64,000 bases of DNA, taken from contig CALXXV010000006.1 of NCBI GenBank assembly GCA_944392775.1, forward strand, positions 25,270 through 89,269, given 5' to 3'. Shown piece after piece: positions 43,960 to 52,278 of this stretch. This stretch comes from an uncultured Alphaproteobacteria bacterium (lineage in GTDB: Bacteria; Pseudomonadota; Alphaproteobacteria; Rs-D84). Every line of letters starts with the position of its first letter. Within the stretch, counting starts at the first letter, position 1. The notes under the pieces were generated by a model. That model was not told the origin of the DNA. It saw only the letters and a list, made by a program, of their open reading frames with translations, and ran no database searches. A program made the translations under genes and the position numbers.

Positions 43960-45588
43960 TTAATTCAAGGGTGCGCCCCAATGCTGCTGAATATTACGTT
44001 CCGCATCCATTGGGCTGATTAATACTTGTGGTGTTAAAATTACAACCAATACATCTCTTGTAGCAGCAGTTTCACGAGATCCGGACAACGCCATAAAATC
44101 GGGATCACCTAAACCATAACGCGTATCATTATTTGTCTGTTTTTCAAAACCTGAAACGACTAACATCTGACCAGACTCCATAATAACTTCTTGCATAAAA
44201 CTACGTTCTTCTACTTCTGGTAATTGTAACGTTACTTCACCAATCGTCTGAGTAGACATCTTTAACAATTCACGAATGGACATTCTAAACAACAATAAAA
44301 TCTTGCCATTTTCTAAAACATTAGGCAATAATTGCATAGAAAATCCAGTTTCTAAATCATCTTGATCAACAGTACTTGATTCAACCGTTGTAAAGTTACG
44401 CGATTCAAAACGTTTAATATAACCAGTCGACTTCGTGTTATTTACAGGTGCAACACGATTACTACGTGTTGTAACCCCAACATTTGTAACCAAAGAAACC
44501 TTACCCTGTTTTGCCAAAGCCTGAATCAAAGCATTACTACCTGCCGCACCAGACAAAGAACCATTCTTAATTTGATCTTGAGTATAAGCCCCGGCAATTT
44601 CTTCACCATTTTCATAATGCGTAGCTCCGGTAAGAGCAGATACAGTATTTGATAAAACCGCAATATTCATAGAACTAGCTTCCGTTGTAGCTAAATTATT
44701 TTTAGGATTAGCAACAATATTTAATCCAGATGCAGAGTTTATAGCTGCTGCTAAATTTAAACCGAAAGCCGAATCATTAGAAATAGAAACTTGCAAAACT
44801 TTTACATCAATTGTTACCAACTGAGATAAACGTTTATTTTGACGTGCAATATAATCACCAACACGAGCCAAAACGGATGGCGGTGCAGTAACAGTTATTG
44901 TTCCCAAGCTACGCGATACAGTAAAATCAGAATTATCATTATCTCCGATTATTGTCGCTATAGCATTTTCAATTTCATCCCATTCTTTTAACGTAGATTC
45001 TAATGAAACCTGATTACCGTCATCTGTATTTACTGCCGTCTGATAAGACACATCTGTTCCTAATGCATATAAAGTAAATGTTTTCGTTTCTGTTTCATAA
45101 AAAACAATAGCTTTTTTATCGTAATACCACAACAAATCTAAATCTGTTGCTATTTGAGATAACAATCCAGATAATTTTCCTGTATAAGCAATATTTATCG
45201 TTTTTTTCAATTTATCTGCATCAACTTGGCTATCTATCTTTACAGGTATATTTGTAATAGATGTTATATTGTTTGCTAAAACCTGCAAAGTAACGGGTTC
45301 GTCTAAAAGAATTGTAATACCTGTATCTGTTTCAAACTGAGAAGGCAGATTATTTCTATGTTCTAAAAGTGTAGAAGATGCCCCTAACCAAACCCCCTCA
45401 GACATAGAAACAGTATCGCCACTTGCAACTTTTGCTCTTGGATTTTTTGCCATTTCAAATGCATCATAAGCATTTATAAAATCTTGATCGACAGACGCTG
45501 CAACCTTTGCCGACTCTTCTTTTGCACATCCCGTTATTAAAACAGAAGAAATTCCGCATAAAACAAAAAATTTAAATGGGTTCATCAT
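43960..45588 (-). CDS. Type IVb pilus-like outer-membrane secretin (PilN-like lipoprotein)
   Basis: This 542-residue secretin has lipobox ITGC near residue 21, a STN/N0-like domain (about 95-160: LDEPVTLQVLANNITSI) and an N1-like domain (to about 250). The C-terminal secretin channel includes ESGQMLVVSGFEKQTNND and VLVVILTPQVLISPMDAERN. Lipidation and the C-terminal pattern are like PilN of R64-type and BfpB/TcpC secretins. It would form the outer-membrane pore for a pilus or secretion apparatus. It follows the TcpQ-domain gene by 34 bp. Confidence 0.85.
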   Translation of the reverse strand: MMNPFKFFVLCGISSVLITGCAKEESAKVAASVDQDFINAYDAFEMAKNPRAKVASGDTVSMSEGVWLGASSTLLEHRNNLPSQFETDTGITILLDEPVTLQVLANNITSITNIPVKIDSQVDADKLKKTINIAYTGKLSGLLSQIATDLDLLWYYDKKAIVFYETETKTFTLYALGTDVSYQTAVNTDDGNQVSLESTLKEWDEIENAIATIIGDNDNSDFTVSRSLGTITVTAPPSVLARVGDYIARQNKRLSQLVTIDVKVLQVSISNDSAFGLNLAAAINSASGLNIVANPKNNLATTEASSMNIAVLSNTVSALTGATHYENGEEIAGAYTQDQIKNGSLSGAAGSNALIQALAKQGKVSLVTNVGVTTRSNRVAPVNNTKSTGYIKRFESRNFTTVESSTVDQDDLETGFSMQLLPNVLENGKILLLFRMSIRELLKMSTQTIGEVTLQLPEVEERSFMQEVIMESGQMLVVSGFEKQTNNDTRYGLGDPDFMALSGSRETAATRDVLVVILTPQVLISPMDAERNIQQHWGAPLN

Positions 45589-45622
45589 CTATCTTCTCCT
45601 CTGGCACAAAAATATTTAAGCC

Positions 45623-46549
45623 TTATTCTTCAGATGTAGAAATCACTAAAACTCTGTTACCTTTATAAAATTTTGCATATGGTATCGGGGTAGCACGTGA
45701 AAAGTTCCTAACCAACGCAGAAGCCACATCTACAAACCGCCCTTTAAAAACTGCACTTGCTTCTATCGGATATTCACGAGAAGTAGCCCAAACTAAATCC
45801 CACCCCTCTTTATTACACCAATCTTGCAAAACCTCGCGCAAGGTCTGACCATTTGCGACAACCCAAGAGCGCACTTGATCCGTAAGCGTTTTTGGAGCCT
45901 CTGCGTCAGCAGAAATATCTACAGAAATTTCTGTTTCTGACGTTGTACTTTCCATCTCATTCACAGTTGCTATTTCACTTTCTGTCATACCAACCTTTGC
46001 AGCGAACGCATCATATTCATCCCTATAACTATTACAATTTTTTCTTCCACTACGAGAAACCGTCAAAATAGCCCCGCCATCATCTTCCAACATCTCTCTG
46101 TGCAAAAGAGGCATTTCCGAACCATTATTACACTCATCATCAAAACCAACAGGTATCTGGGTTCCATGTAGCATATTTGCCCCACCGGACCAACCACCAA
46201 AACCATCCGTATCAAAACCACCCAAATTAAAATTATTTTCAACGACTAAATCTGCACCAATTTTAGAAACTATACGAATATTTTCTGTTTGCTTATTTTT
46301 ATTACATGCAGCATCTTCACACGCAATTTCTACATCAGCATCTGAACCAGCTATGGGCCAAACAGGAACCGACGCCTGCTGAACGATAGAATTTTGATTT
46401 ACATCATATTGAACTTGTTGATTTTCATTTACTATCTTATCAGTAGTATAAAAAACTTCTGACGTAACAACCTGCGGCAAAGATTCTGCGGCAAAACAAT
46501 ATCCAGCAGCTGTTGCAAACATTGTAACAATCAAAATCTTGCGAAACAT
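45623..46549 (-). CDS. PilL/TcpQ-domain periplasmic protein
   Basis: This 308-residue protein has a signal peptide (VTMFATAAGYCFA), a low-complexity middle with several Cys (CEDAACNK, DDECNNG) and a TcpQ/PilL C-terminal domain at about 218-305: WVVANGQTLREVLQDWCNKE, GWDLVWATSREYPIEASAVF and LVISTSEE. TcpQ-type proteins position the secretin. It is first of a two-gene unit with the PilN-like secretin gene. Confidence 0.8.
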   Translation of the reverse strand: MFRKILIVTMFATAAGYCFAAESLPQVVTSEVFYTTDKIVNENQQVQYDVNQNSIVQQASVPVWPIAGSDADVEIACEDAACNKNKQTENIRIVSKIGADLVVENNFNLGGFDTDGFGGWSGGANMLHGTQIPVGFDDECNNGSEMPLLHREMLEDDGGAILTVSRSGRKNCNSYRDEYDAFAAKVGMTESEIATVNEMESTTSETEISVDISADAEAPKTLTDQVRSWVVANGQTLREVLQDWCNKEGWDLVWATSREYPIEASAVFKGRFVDVASALVRNFSRATPIPYAKFYKGNRVLVISTSEE

Positions 46550-46592
46550 AAAAACTTCCTTTCCTAAAAAGTTTCATAATCTAATTATAATT

Positions 46593-46621
46593 ATTATATC
46601 AATTTGACCGAATCTGTGCAA
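46593..46621 (-). promoter_or_regulatory. Promoter of the TcpQ/secretin pair
   Basis: On the minus strand TTGCAC (46616-46621), 17 bases, TATAAT (46593-46598), followed by AAGGAAAGGAAG and the ATG at 46549. This is close to the sigma-70 consensus. Confidence 0.72.
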
Positions 46622-46730
46622 GACCAAAACGCATTGAAAATGGTAATTAAAAAACTTCCAAGATAAAATCGCACGAATCGCTAAAAAATGCTATACTAAA
46701 TCGAACAAATTTGTTGATTAGGAGTTTTTT

Positions 46731-47276
46731 ATGTATAACACATTATTATTACTAAGTTTTATACTTTTAATATTAATAAACTGTGGCCTTATTTACTTTA
46801 TGTTTTCAATATACGCAAATATTCGCGATATGAGAAAAACTCTTACCCATCAATATAATTTGATAGTAAAGATCCAATCAACATTAAAAAGTAAATCAGC
46901 AACAAACGCTGTTGCCGAAAACGCCGAGATGATATATCAAGATTTATTACAAAATTTAATTCCTATAATGGCTGCAATAGATATAATGCCCCGAACAACT
47001 TCTGAACATCCTTTATGGCGAGCTTTAGGTGGCATAATGGATGAATATGCAAAAAATCCTTTCGCTTTAGAAAAATTACGCAGATGCATAAAGTTAGATT
47101 CCGAAGTAGCCCGTAGCGTAGAAAACTATATGAATCGAGCAGACAGTTTTTTACACCATCTAACAACAACAGATCCAGACGGAATATTATCTGCGACATT
47201 TACAGATGGTTTACTAGGTCAATCTTTAACATTTTTTGCACAAGCAAAACAACTTGCCAATCAAACTAATGAATAA
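46731..47276 (+). CDS. Unknown membrane-anchored protein upstream of sufB
   Basis: This 181-residue protein was not recognised. One N-terminal membrane segment (LLLSFILLILINCGLIYFMF) precedes a helical region that looks coiled-coil and soluble, ending in LGQSLTFFAQAKQLANQTNE. It starts after TTAGGAG and ends 6 bp before sufB, so the two are almost certainly co-transcribed. It may be a membrane tether or an unrelated rider. Confidence 0.6.
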   Translation: MYNTLLLLSFILLILINCGLIYFMFSIYANIRDMRKTLTHQYNLIVKIQSTLKSKSATNAVAENAEMIYQDLLQNLIPIMAAIDIMPRTTSEHPLWRALGGIMDEYAKNPFALEKLRRCIKLDSEVARSVENYMNRADSFLHHLTTTDPDGILSATFTDGLLGQSLTFFAQAKQLANQTNE

Positions 47277-47282
47277 CACATA

Positions 47283-48620
47283 ATGCCGAAAATATCAGAA
47301 AATCTTATAAAAAAAATATCGTCTCTTCGTGATGAACCTGAATGGTTATTAGCATGGCGATTAAAAGCCTTTAATTTTTGGAAAACGATGAACGAACCAC
47401 ATTGGGCGGAATTAAATTACGAACCGATAGATTATAATAAATTAAATTATTATAACGAAGTTGGACAAATTAATAATTCTGATCTTATAAAAGTTTATGA
47501 ACAAATGGGGTTACCAGAACACGAACAAAAAGCTTTACTAGGTATGGCAACCGACACAGTTATTGATAGTAAATCAGTTCACACATCATATACAGAAGAA
47601 TTAAATAAACTTGGAATAATATTTCTACCATTTTCTGATGCGGTAAAAAAGCATCCAGAATTAATAAAAAAATACCTTGGAACAGTGGTTCCTGCTACTG
47701 ACAATTTTTTTGCAGCACTAAACGCTTCTGTATTTTCAGATGGAACATTTGTATACATTCCCCCTAAAACAAAATGTCCGATCGATTTAGCAAGCTATTT
47801 TAGAATAGAAACGGCCAAAATAAGCCAATTTGAAAGAACGCTGATAATAGCAGATGAAGGATCAGAAGTTAGTTACATGGAAGGTTGCAGCGCACCAAGA
47901 CGCCCCAATCACCAATTACATAGTGGTGTCGTTGAAATAATTGCTAATAATAATGCCATTGTAAAATATGCAACCGTACAAAATTGGTATGCGGGGTCAA
48001 CCGCAACTGAAACAAATAAAAAAAATTCTGGTGGAATATTAAATTTTGTAACCAAACGAGGCATTTGCCATAATAATGCCCGATTAGACTGGACCCAGGT
48101 AGAAATAGGTTCCGCAATAACTTGGAAATACCCTTCCACAATTTTAAAAGGCGACGGATCAAAAAGTGACTTTTATTCTCTTACAATAACTCGTGGTATA
48201 CAGCAAGCGGACACAGGTACGAAAATGATACATATTGGGAATGAAACGATTTCCAACATTGTTTCTTACGGTGTGGCTTTAGATAAATCCCGTCAAACAT
48301 TTCGAAGCATGGTAAGTTTTTCAGGAACAGGCAGTAAAAATGCATCAAAATGCGATACACGCATAATAGGATCAGAAGCCACAGCAAATACATTACCCAC
48401 AATAATTCATTCGAACGGGAAAAACATACAAAGCCACGAAGCATCAACAGGTACAATTGATGCAAAACAGTTACTTTTTATAATGCAAGCCGGAATTTCT
48501 GAAGATGAAGCAATAAGTTTAATAATAGGTGCCGCGGCATCACCCATAATTTCTCGTCTACCGATGGAATTTCTAGTAGAATCAAAACAATTAATACAAA
48601 TGGCAATTTCTAGAAAATAA
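47283..48620 (+). CDS. sufB: Fe-S cluster assembly scaffold SufB
   Basis: This 445-residue SufB/D-family protein has the N-terminal EPEWLLAWRLKAFNFWKTM SufB signature, followed by the long beta-helix domain (about 140-390). KCDTRIIGSEATANTLPT holds the conserved Cys, and SHEASTGTIDAKQLLFIMQA the His-Glu pair. In canonical SufB a second Cys follows the KCDT motif (usually GDxCGAHT); here that position reads GSEATA. Together with SufC it would form the cluster-building complex; no sufD, sufS or sufE is in the window. Confidence 0.92.
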   Translation: MPKISENLIKKISSLRDEPEWLLAWRLKAFNFWKTMNEPHWAELNYEPIDYNKLNYYNEVGQINNSDLIKVYEQMGLPEHEQKALLGMATDTVIDSKSVHTSYTEELNKLGIIFLPFSDAVKKHPELIKKYLGTVVPATDNFFAALNASVFSDGTFVYIPPKTKCPIDLASYFRIETAKISQFERTLIIADEGSEVSYMEGCSAPRRPNHQLHSGVVEIIANNNAIVKYATVQNWYAGSTATETNKKNSGGILNFVTKRGICHNNARLDWTQVEIGSAITWKYPSTILKGDGSKSDFYSLTITRGIQQADTGTKMIHIGNETISNIVSYGVALDKSRQTFRSMVSFSGTGSKNASKCDTRIIGSEATANTLPTIIHSNGKNIQSHEASTGTIDAKQLLFIMQAGISEDEAISLIIGAAASPIISRLPMEFLVESKQLIQMAISRK

Positions 48621-48652
48621 ATTTAAATTAGATAAAGAAATTTTTATTATGT

Positions 48653-48658
48653 TATAAT
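48653..48658 (+). promoter_or_regulatory. -10 element upstream of sufC
   Basis: TATAAT lies 22 bases before the sufC ATG, with AAGGACATAGGG as ribosome-binding region. It may give sufC and later genes an extra promoter. No convincing -35. Confidence 0.4.
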
Positions 48659-48680
48659 TCTAAGGACATAGGGAAAAAAT

Positions 48681-49361
48681 ATGATATTAGAAATAAAAGA
48701 CCTTTCTGTATCTTTAAACGACAAACAGTTATTATCAGATATAAATATGAAAATCAAATCTGGTGAAAGACATCTATTAGCAGGTCATAATGGCTCTGGC
48801 AAAAGTACGCTTGTTAATACAATTGCTGGTAACCCAGATTATACAATTAATAAAGGTCAAATCATATTTGAAGGCCGTGATATAACTAATGAATCTGCAA
48901 CGACACGCGCTTTGCTAGGGATATTTCTTGCATCTCAAAATGTTCCGGAAATTCCGGGCTTAAGTGTACTAAGTTTTCTAAAGCACTCTCTTACCGCCCA
49001 TATTCATTTTCAAACAGGGAAAGATATTTCCATGGGCGAATTTTTATATCGTTTAGAAACTGTACGCAACATACTAGATATACCAAAAGAATGGTTAAAT
49101 CGAAGCATAAATGTCGGATTTTCTGGTGGTGAAAGAAAACGTTTAATGCTATTACGATTACTTTTAATTCAACCAAAATTTGCTATATTAGACGAGCCAG
49201 ATTCCGGAGCAGATAAAGATGTCCAAAAACAAATAATACAAACCATAGGAAGTATGAAAAAAACAACTTTTTTATTTATAAGCCACCAACAAGATTTTAC
49301 TAACAAAATAAACCCGAACGGTATAACTACTTTGTCTAATGGTAAACTTATGATAAAATAA
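48681..49361 (+). CDS. sufC: Fe-S assembly ATPase SufC
   Basis: This 226-residue ABC ATPase has Walker A AGHNGSGKSTLV, a Q-loop region (FLASQNVPEIPG), the SufC-type signature FSGGERKRLMLLRLLL and Walker B FAILDEPDSGAD. It pairs with SufB. Because sufD is absent here, a SufB2C2 complex is expected, as in minimal SUF systems. The next gene follows by 19 bp. Confidence 0.95.
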   Translation: MILEIKDLSVSLNDKQLLSDINMKIKSGERHLLAGHNGSGKSTLVNTIAGNPDYTINKGQIIFEGRDITNESATTRALLGIFLASQNVPEIPGLSVLSFLKHSLTAHIHFQTGKDISMGEFLYRLETVRNILDIPKEWLNRSINVGFSGGERKRLMLLRLLLIQPKFAILDEPDSGADKDVQKQIIQTIGSMKKTTFLFISHQQDFTNKINPNGITTLSNGKLMIK

Positions 49362-49380
49362 AAAAAATAAAGAGGAAAAA

Positions 49381-50313
49381 ATGGCACAAAAACCAATAAA
49401 AAAGGCAACAACTTTATCATCTTGGCTTTTATGGAAACCTATGCAGTTTGCGCTGACATCCTTTTTACTAATAATCGCAACAATTTTTATATATATACTG
49501 ATATGTTCTTTGTTCTTCGATAACTATACATCAAAAAGTACTTTAACTATATTTTTATCCTTAGCTATTGCTGCAAGCACATATTTAAGTCTAAAAAAAA
49601 TGCCTAAAGATAATATTAATAGAAAAAGTTTTGTTGCAATAAACAACGCACAATTATTTCTTATCTCTTCTATATTTATTTTATCAACGATAACAATAAT
49701 CGCAAATGCCGAAAAAATTATATTAAAAATGTTATGGCTATCATCACACAACAACATTGGTTTAGTCTTTATATTTATGGTAATTTCATTATTTTATTTA
49801 TATTTATGCGGTTTATTTTTATCTAATGTATATGCAAAATATCGTCGCTGTAGATCATTAGGTCTATCACCAATAAAAATACTATGCACAATGCCATTTG
49901 GTTTTGGTCTTTTATGGATTCCTGGATATATTCTACCGGAACAACAAAAAAAGAATGAAACATTACACATTCATACAAAATGGTATAATAAACTTACAGA
50001 TTGGATATTGTATAAAAAAATAAATACGATCATATCTTTTACTATAATTACAATATTTTCTGGTTTTTTCTTTGGCTTTAATATGACGTTAATAACATTT
50101 GTTCTTGCGATAATGTTTGCTATATGGTCAAACATATTAGGACAACAAAAATTTCAGAATCAAATTTCGCAAAAATATACATCTTTTGCAATTATAGTAA
50201 ATATCATTTTACTAATAACAATAATTCTAACAGTAAGTATTTCATCTGCTCCTGGAACAGCAAACATAAACATGCACATAAACGATATATCTAACACACT
50301 TTCAATAAAATGA
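49381..50313 (+). CDS. Unknown multi-pass membrane protein in the suf operon
   Basis: This 310-residue protein was not recognised. About eight hydrophobic segments are seen (about 20-45, 55-75, 85-108, 120-148, 165-188, 215-255 as two, 270-292). Between TM4 and TM5 is KYRRCRSLGLSPIKILCTMP then FGFGLLWIPGYIL. Its GAGGAAAAAATG start and 19-bp gap to sufC indicate co-transcription. Small polar loops suggest a transporter or a membrane scaffold, but function cannot be assigned. Confidence 0.65.
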   Translation: MAQKPIKKATTLSSWLLWKPMQFALTSFLLIIATIFIYILICSLFFDNYTSKSTLTIFLSLAIAASTYLSLKKMPKDNINRKSFVAINNAQLFLISSIFILSTITIIANAEKIILKMLWLSSHNNIGLVFIFMVISLFYLYLCGLFLSNVYAKYRRCRSLGLSPIKILCTMPFGFGLLWIPGYILPEQQKKNETLHIHTKWYNKLTDWILYKKINTIISFTIITIFSGFFFGFNMTLITFVLAIMFAIWSNILGQQKFQNQISQKYTSFAIIVNIILLITIILTVSISSAPGTANINMHINDISNTLSIK

Positions 50314-50355
50314 TAAAGTCGCTATATACAAGATTTTAAGGCATAGGAGATTTTC

Positions 50356-51405
50356 ATGAATGGGTTAATTTTATTTGCAGCTTTAATTTTCTTTTTATGG
50401 ATAGGTCGCTCTATATTAATACCTTTACTTGTTGCAACATTTTTGTGGTATTTAATAAATGCTATATCTTCTTATTTTAGATTAATATTGCCATTAAATT
50501 CTGCCCAAGAAAGAAAACTTAGACCTATTTTTTCTCGTGTTCTTGATTGGACCTCTAACATAACAGCTACAATCATATTATGTGGTGTGATATATTTGTT
50601 CTTAACACAAATACAACCGATGTTTAAAGAACTTGTTGCGGCTTTACCTGCTTTACAAACGAAATTGATAACATTCGGGAACTATTTATCTGAATCTTTA
50701 GGCTTACGTTTTGATGCCAGCATGATTCCTAACATTGCAAATATTGCAACTAATATAGGCGCATCTGCAGCAAATCTAGTAACATCTGCTGGCATGATAT
50801 TAGTTTACATGCTATTCATGTTTATTGAACAAAGTACTTTTAATAAAAAATTTTCTGTATTATTTCCGAATAAAAACCGTTTAAAGAAGATGCGCTATAT
50901 ATTAGCCAGTATTGATGAAAACATGAAAAAATATTTATTTATGAAAACTCTTATATCAGGAATAACAGGAATATTATCTTATTTTTGGTTACAAATGATA
51001 GGTGTTGATTTTGCTGGCATATGGGCATTCGTAGTATTCATAACTAGCTACATACCAACAATTGGTGCAATAGTTGCATGTGCATTACCAATACTTTATT
51101 CATTAATAACCGCCCCTTCATTACACCAACCCCTATTAACAGCTTTAGGTTTAATAAGCTTACAAATAATTTTTGGCAACATCCTAGAACCAAAATTAAC
51201 TGGAAAAACTCTAAATCTATCTACTCTTGCAATTTTAATAAATTTGGTATTTTGGGGTATGATTTGGGGTATAGCAGGAATGTTCTTTAGCGTACCATTA
51301 TTAGTAGCAACATTTATTATAACAGCGCAATTTGATTCAACACGTTGGATTGCGGTACTATTATCAGCAGACGGGAAAATTCCTGATAAAAGCGAAGAAG
51401 AATAA
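50356..51405 (+). CDS. AI-2E/PerM-family transporter-like membrane protein
   Basis: This 349-residue protein has the PerM/YdiK layout: two N-terminal membrane segments, a long extra-membrane helix region (about 95-140: QIQPMFKELVAALPALQTKL), and then the family core. That core has GVDFAGIWAFVVFITSYIPT then IGAIVACALPILYSL, and GNILEPKLTGKTLNLSTLAI. The family includes candidate exporters of AI-2 and Na+/H+ antiporters, so substrate is open. It follows the unknown membrane protein by 42 bp. Confidence 0.85.
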   Translation: MNGLILFAALIFFLWIGRSILIPLLVATFLWYLINAISSYFRLILPLNSAQERKLRPIFSRVLDWTSNITATIILCGVIYLFLTQIQPMFKELVAALPALQTKLITFGNYLSESLGLRFDASMIPNIANIATNIGASAANLVTSAGMILVYMLFMFIEQSTFNKKFSVLFPNKNRLKKMRYILASIDENMKKYLFMKTLISGITGILSYFWLQMIGVDFAGIWAFVVFITSYIPTIGAIVACALPILYSLITAPSLHQPLLTALGLISLQIIFGNILEPKLTGKTLNLSTLAILINLVFWGMIWGIAGMFFSVPLLVATFIITAQFDSTRWIAVLLSADGKIPDKSEEE

Positions 51406-51409
51406 AATA

Positions 51410-51435
51410 AAAAACGGTGCTATATGCACCGTTTC
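51410..51435. terminator. Terminator after the AI-2E-family gene
   Basis: AAACGGTGC-tatat-GCACCGTTT, then TCTGCG and a T-run. Confidence 0.72.
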
Positions 51436-51457
51436 TGCGTTTTTTATTTAAAATAAA

Positions 51458-51910
51458 CTACTTTAATCTGTTTAACAAAGCAATCGCATTTTCAAGAATT
51501 AGTCGTGCAGATTCCGAATCTAACTTCTGTTTTATATCAGAAATGCGCACTTTTCCCATTTCTTCCTGTGCAAAAACACTTGTTAAATTTTCTTCTATAA
51601 AAGCGACCGGCAAATCTATGTATGTGCACGTTTCTGTGGCACACGCACGAACCAACTTAGTTGTTTCAGACTCATTTCCGTCTGAATATAAAGGTAATCC
51701 AAAAATAATTCCAACTACATTTTCTGATTTTGCTAATTCAGCAATTTGCTTTGCAATTGAAGTCCCTGTCTTAGAAGCAATAATAGGTTCTCTTGCGAAA
51801 AAGAAATTACGCGCTTCATCAGAAACCGCGATTCCCGTTCTTTTTGCACCCCAGTCAACCCCTAAAACGCGTCCCGTACGCGGAAAAGCCTTGAATTCTG
51901 GCAAAATCAT
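51458..51910 (-). CDS. ruvX: Holliday junction resolvase-like RuvX/YqgF
   Basis: The ATG at 51910 gives about 150 residues. An RNase-H-like fold is seen: VLGVDWGAKRTGIAVSDEAR (catalytic Asp), GIIFGLPLYSDGNES and FIEENLTSVFAQEEM (acidic). The C-terminal KLDSESARLILENAI has the last acidic residues. It is linked to pre-16S rRNA processing and resolvase activity. It is divergent from gatC with 49 bp between starts; a longer in-frame extension overlaps gatC and is not real. Confidence 0.92.
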   Translation of the reverse strand: MILPEFKAFPRTGRVLGVDWGAKRTGIAVSDEARNFFFAREPIIASKTGTSIAKQIAELAKSENVVGIIFGLPLYSDGNESETTKLVRACATETCTYIDLPVAFIEENLTSVFAQEEMGKVRISDIKQKLDSESARLILENAIALLNRLK

Positions 51911-51959
51911 TGTATAATTTCCTCTGTTTGTAAAATATATAGATAGAATAGGATTAGAA

Positions 51960-52253
51960 ATGGCTTTTAGCAAGCAACAATTAAAAAAATTTGCAGATTT
52001 AATAAGAATTGATATTTCAGAAGAAAAACTGGAAAAAATGAATATTGATTCTGTAATTGAATGGCTGGATAAATTGCAAAAGATTGATACCACAGGTGTT
52101 GAACCTATGCTAAATCCAGCAGAACATAAATTACCAAGACGCGCTGATATTGTCACAGATGGAAATATCAGGGATTTAGTTTTAGCAAACGCCCCAGACA
52201 ATACAGGCGTTTCACGTGGCTACTTTGCAGTTCCTAAAGTTATGGATGAATAA
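51960..52253 (+). CDS. gatC: Asp/Glu-tRNA amidotransferase subunit C
   Basis: This 97-residue protein starts with LKKFADLIRIDISEEKLEKM and ends with VSRGYFAVPKVMDE, the normal GatC ends. GatC stabilises GatA-GatB. The start is 49 bp from ruvX. First of gatC-gatA-gatB, used to make Gln-tRNA(Gln) and/or Asn-tRNA(Asn) from mischarged tRNAs. Confidence 0.93.
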   Translation: MAFSKQQLKKFADLIRIDISEEKLEKMNIDSVIEWLDKLQKIDTTGVEPMLNPAEHKLPRRADIVTDGNIRDLVLANAPDNTGVSRGYFAVPKVMDE

Positions 52254-52278
52254 TTAATAAAAATTGAAAGTGATACAA

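Noticed and set aside
51458..52201. A 247-codon RuvX start far upstream
   Set aside because: The extra N-terminal part runs antisense through gatC. The family start is at 51910.
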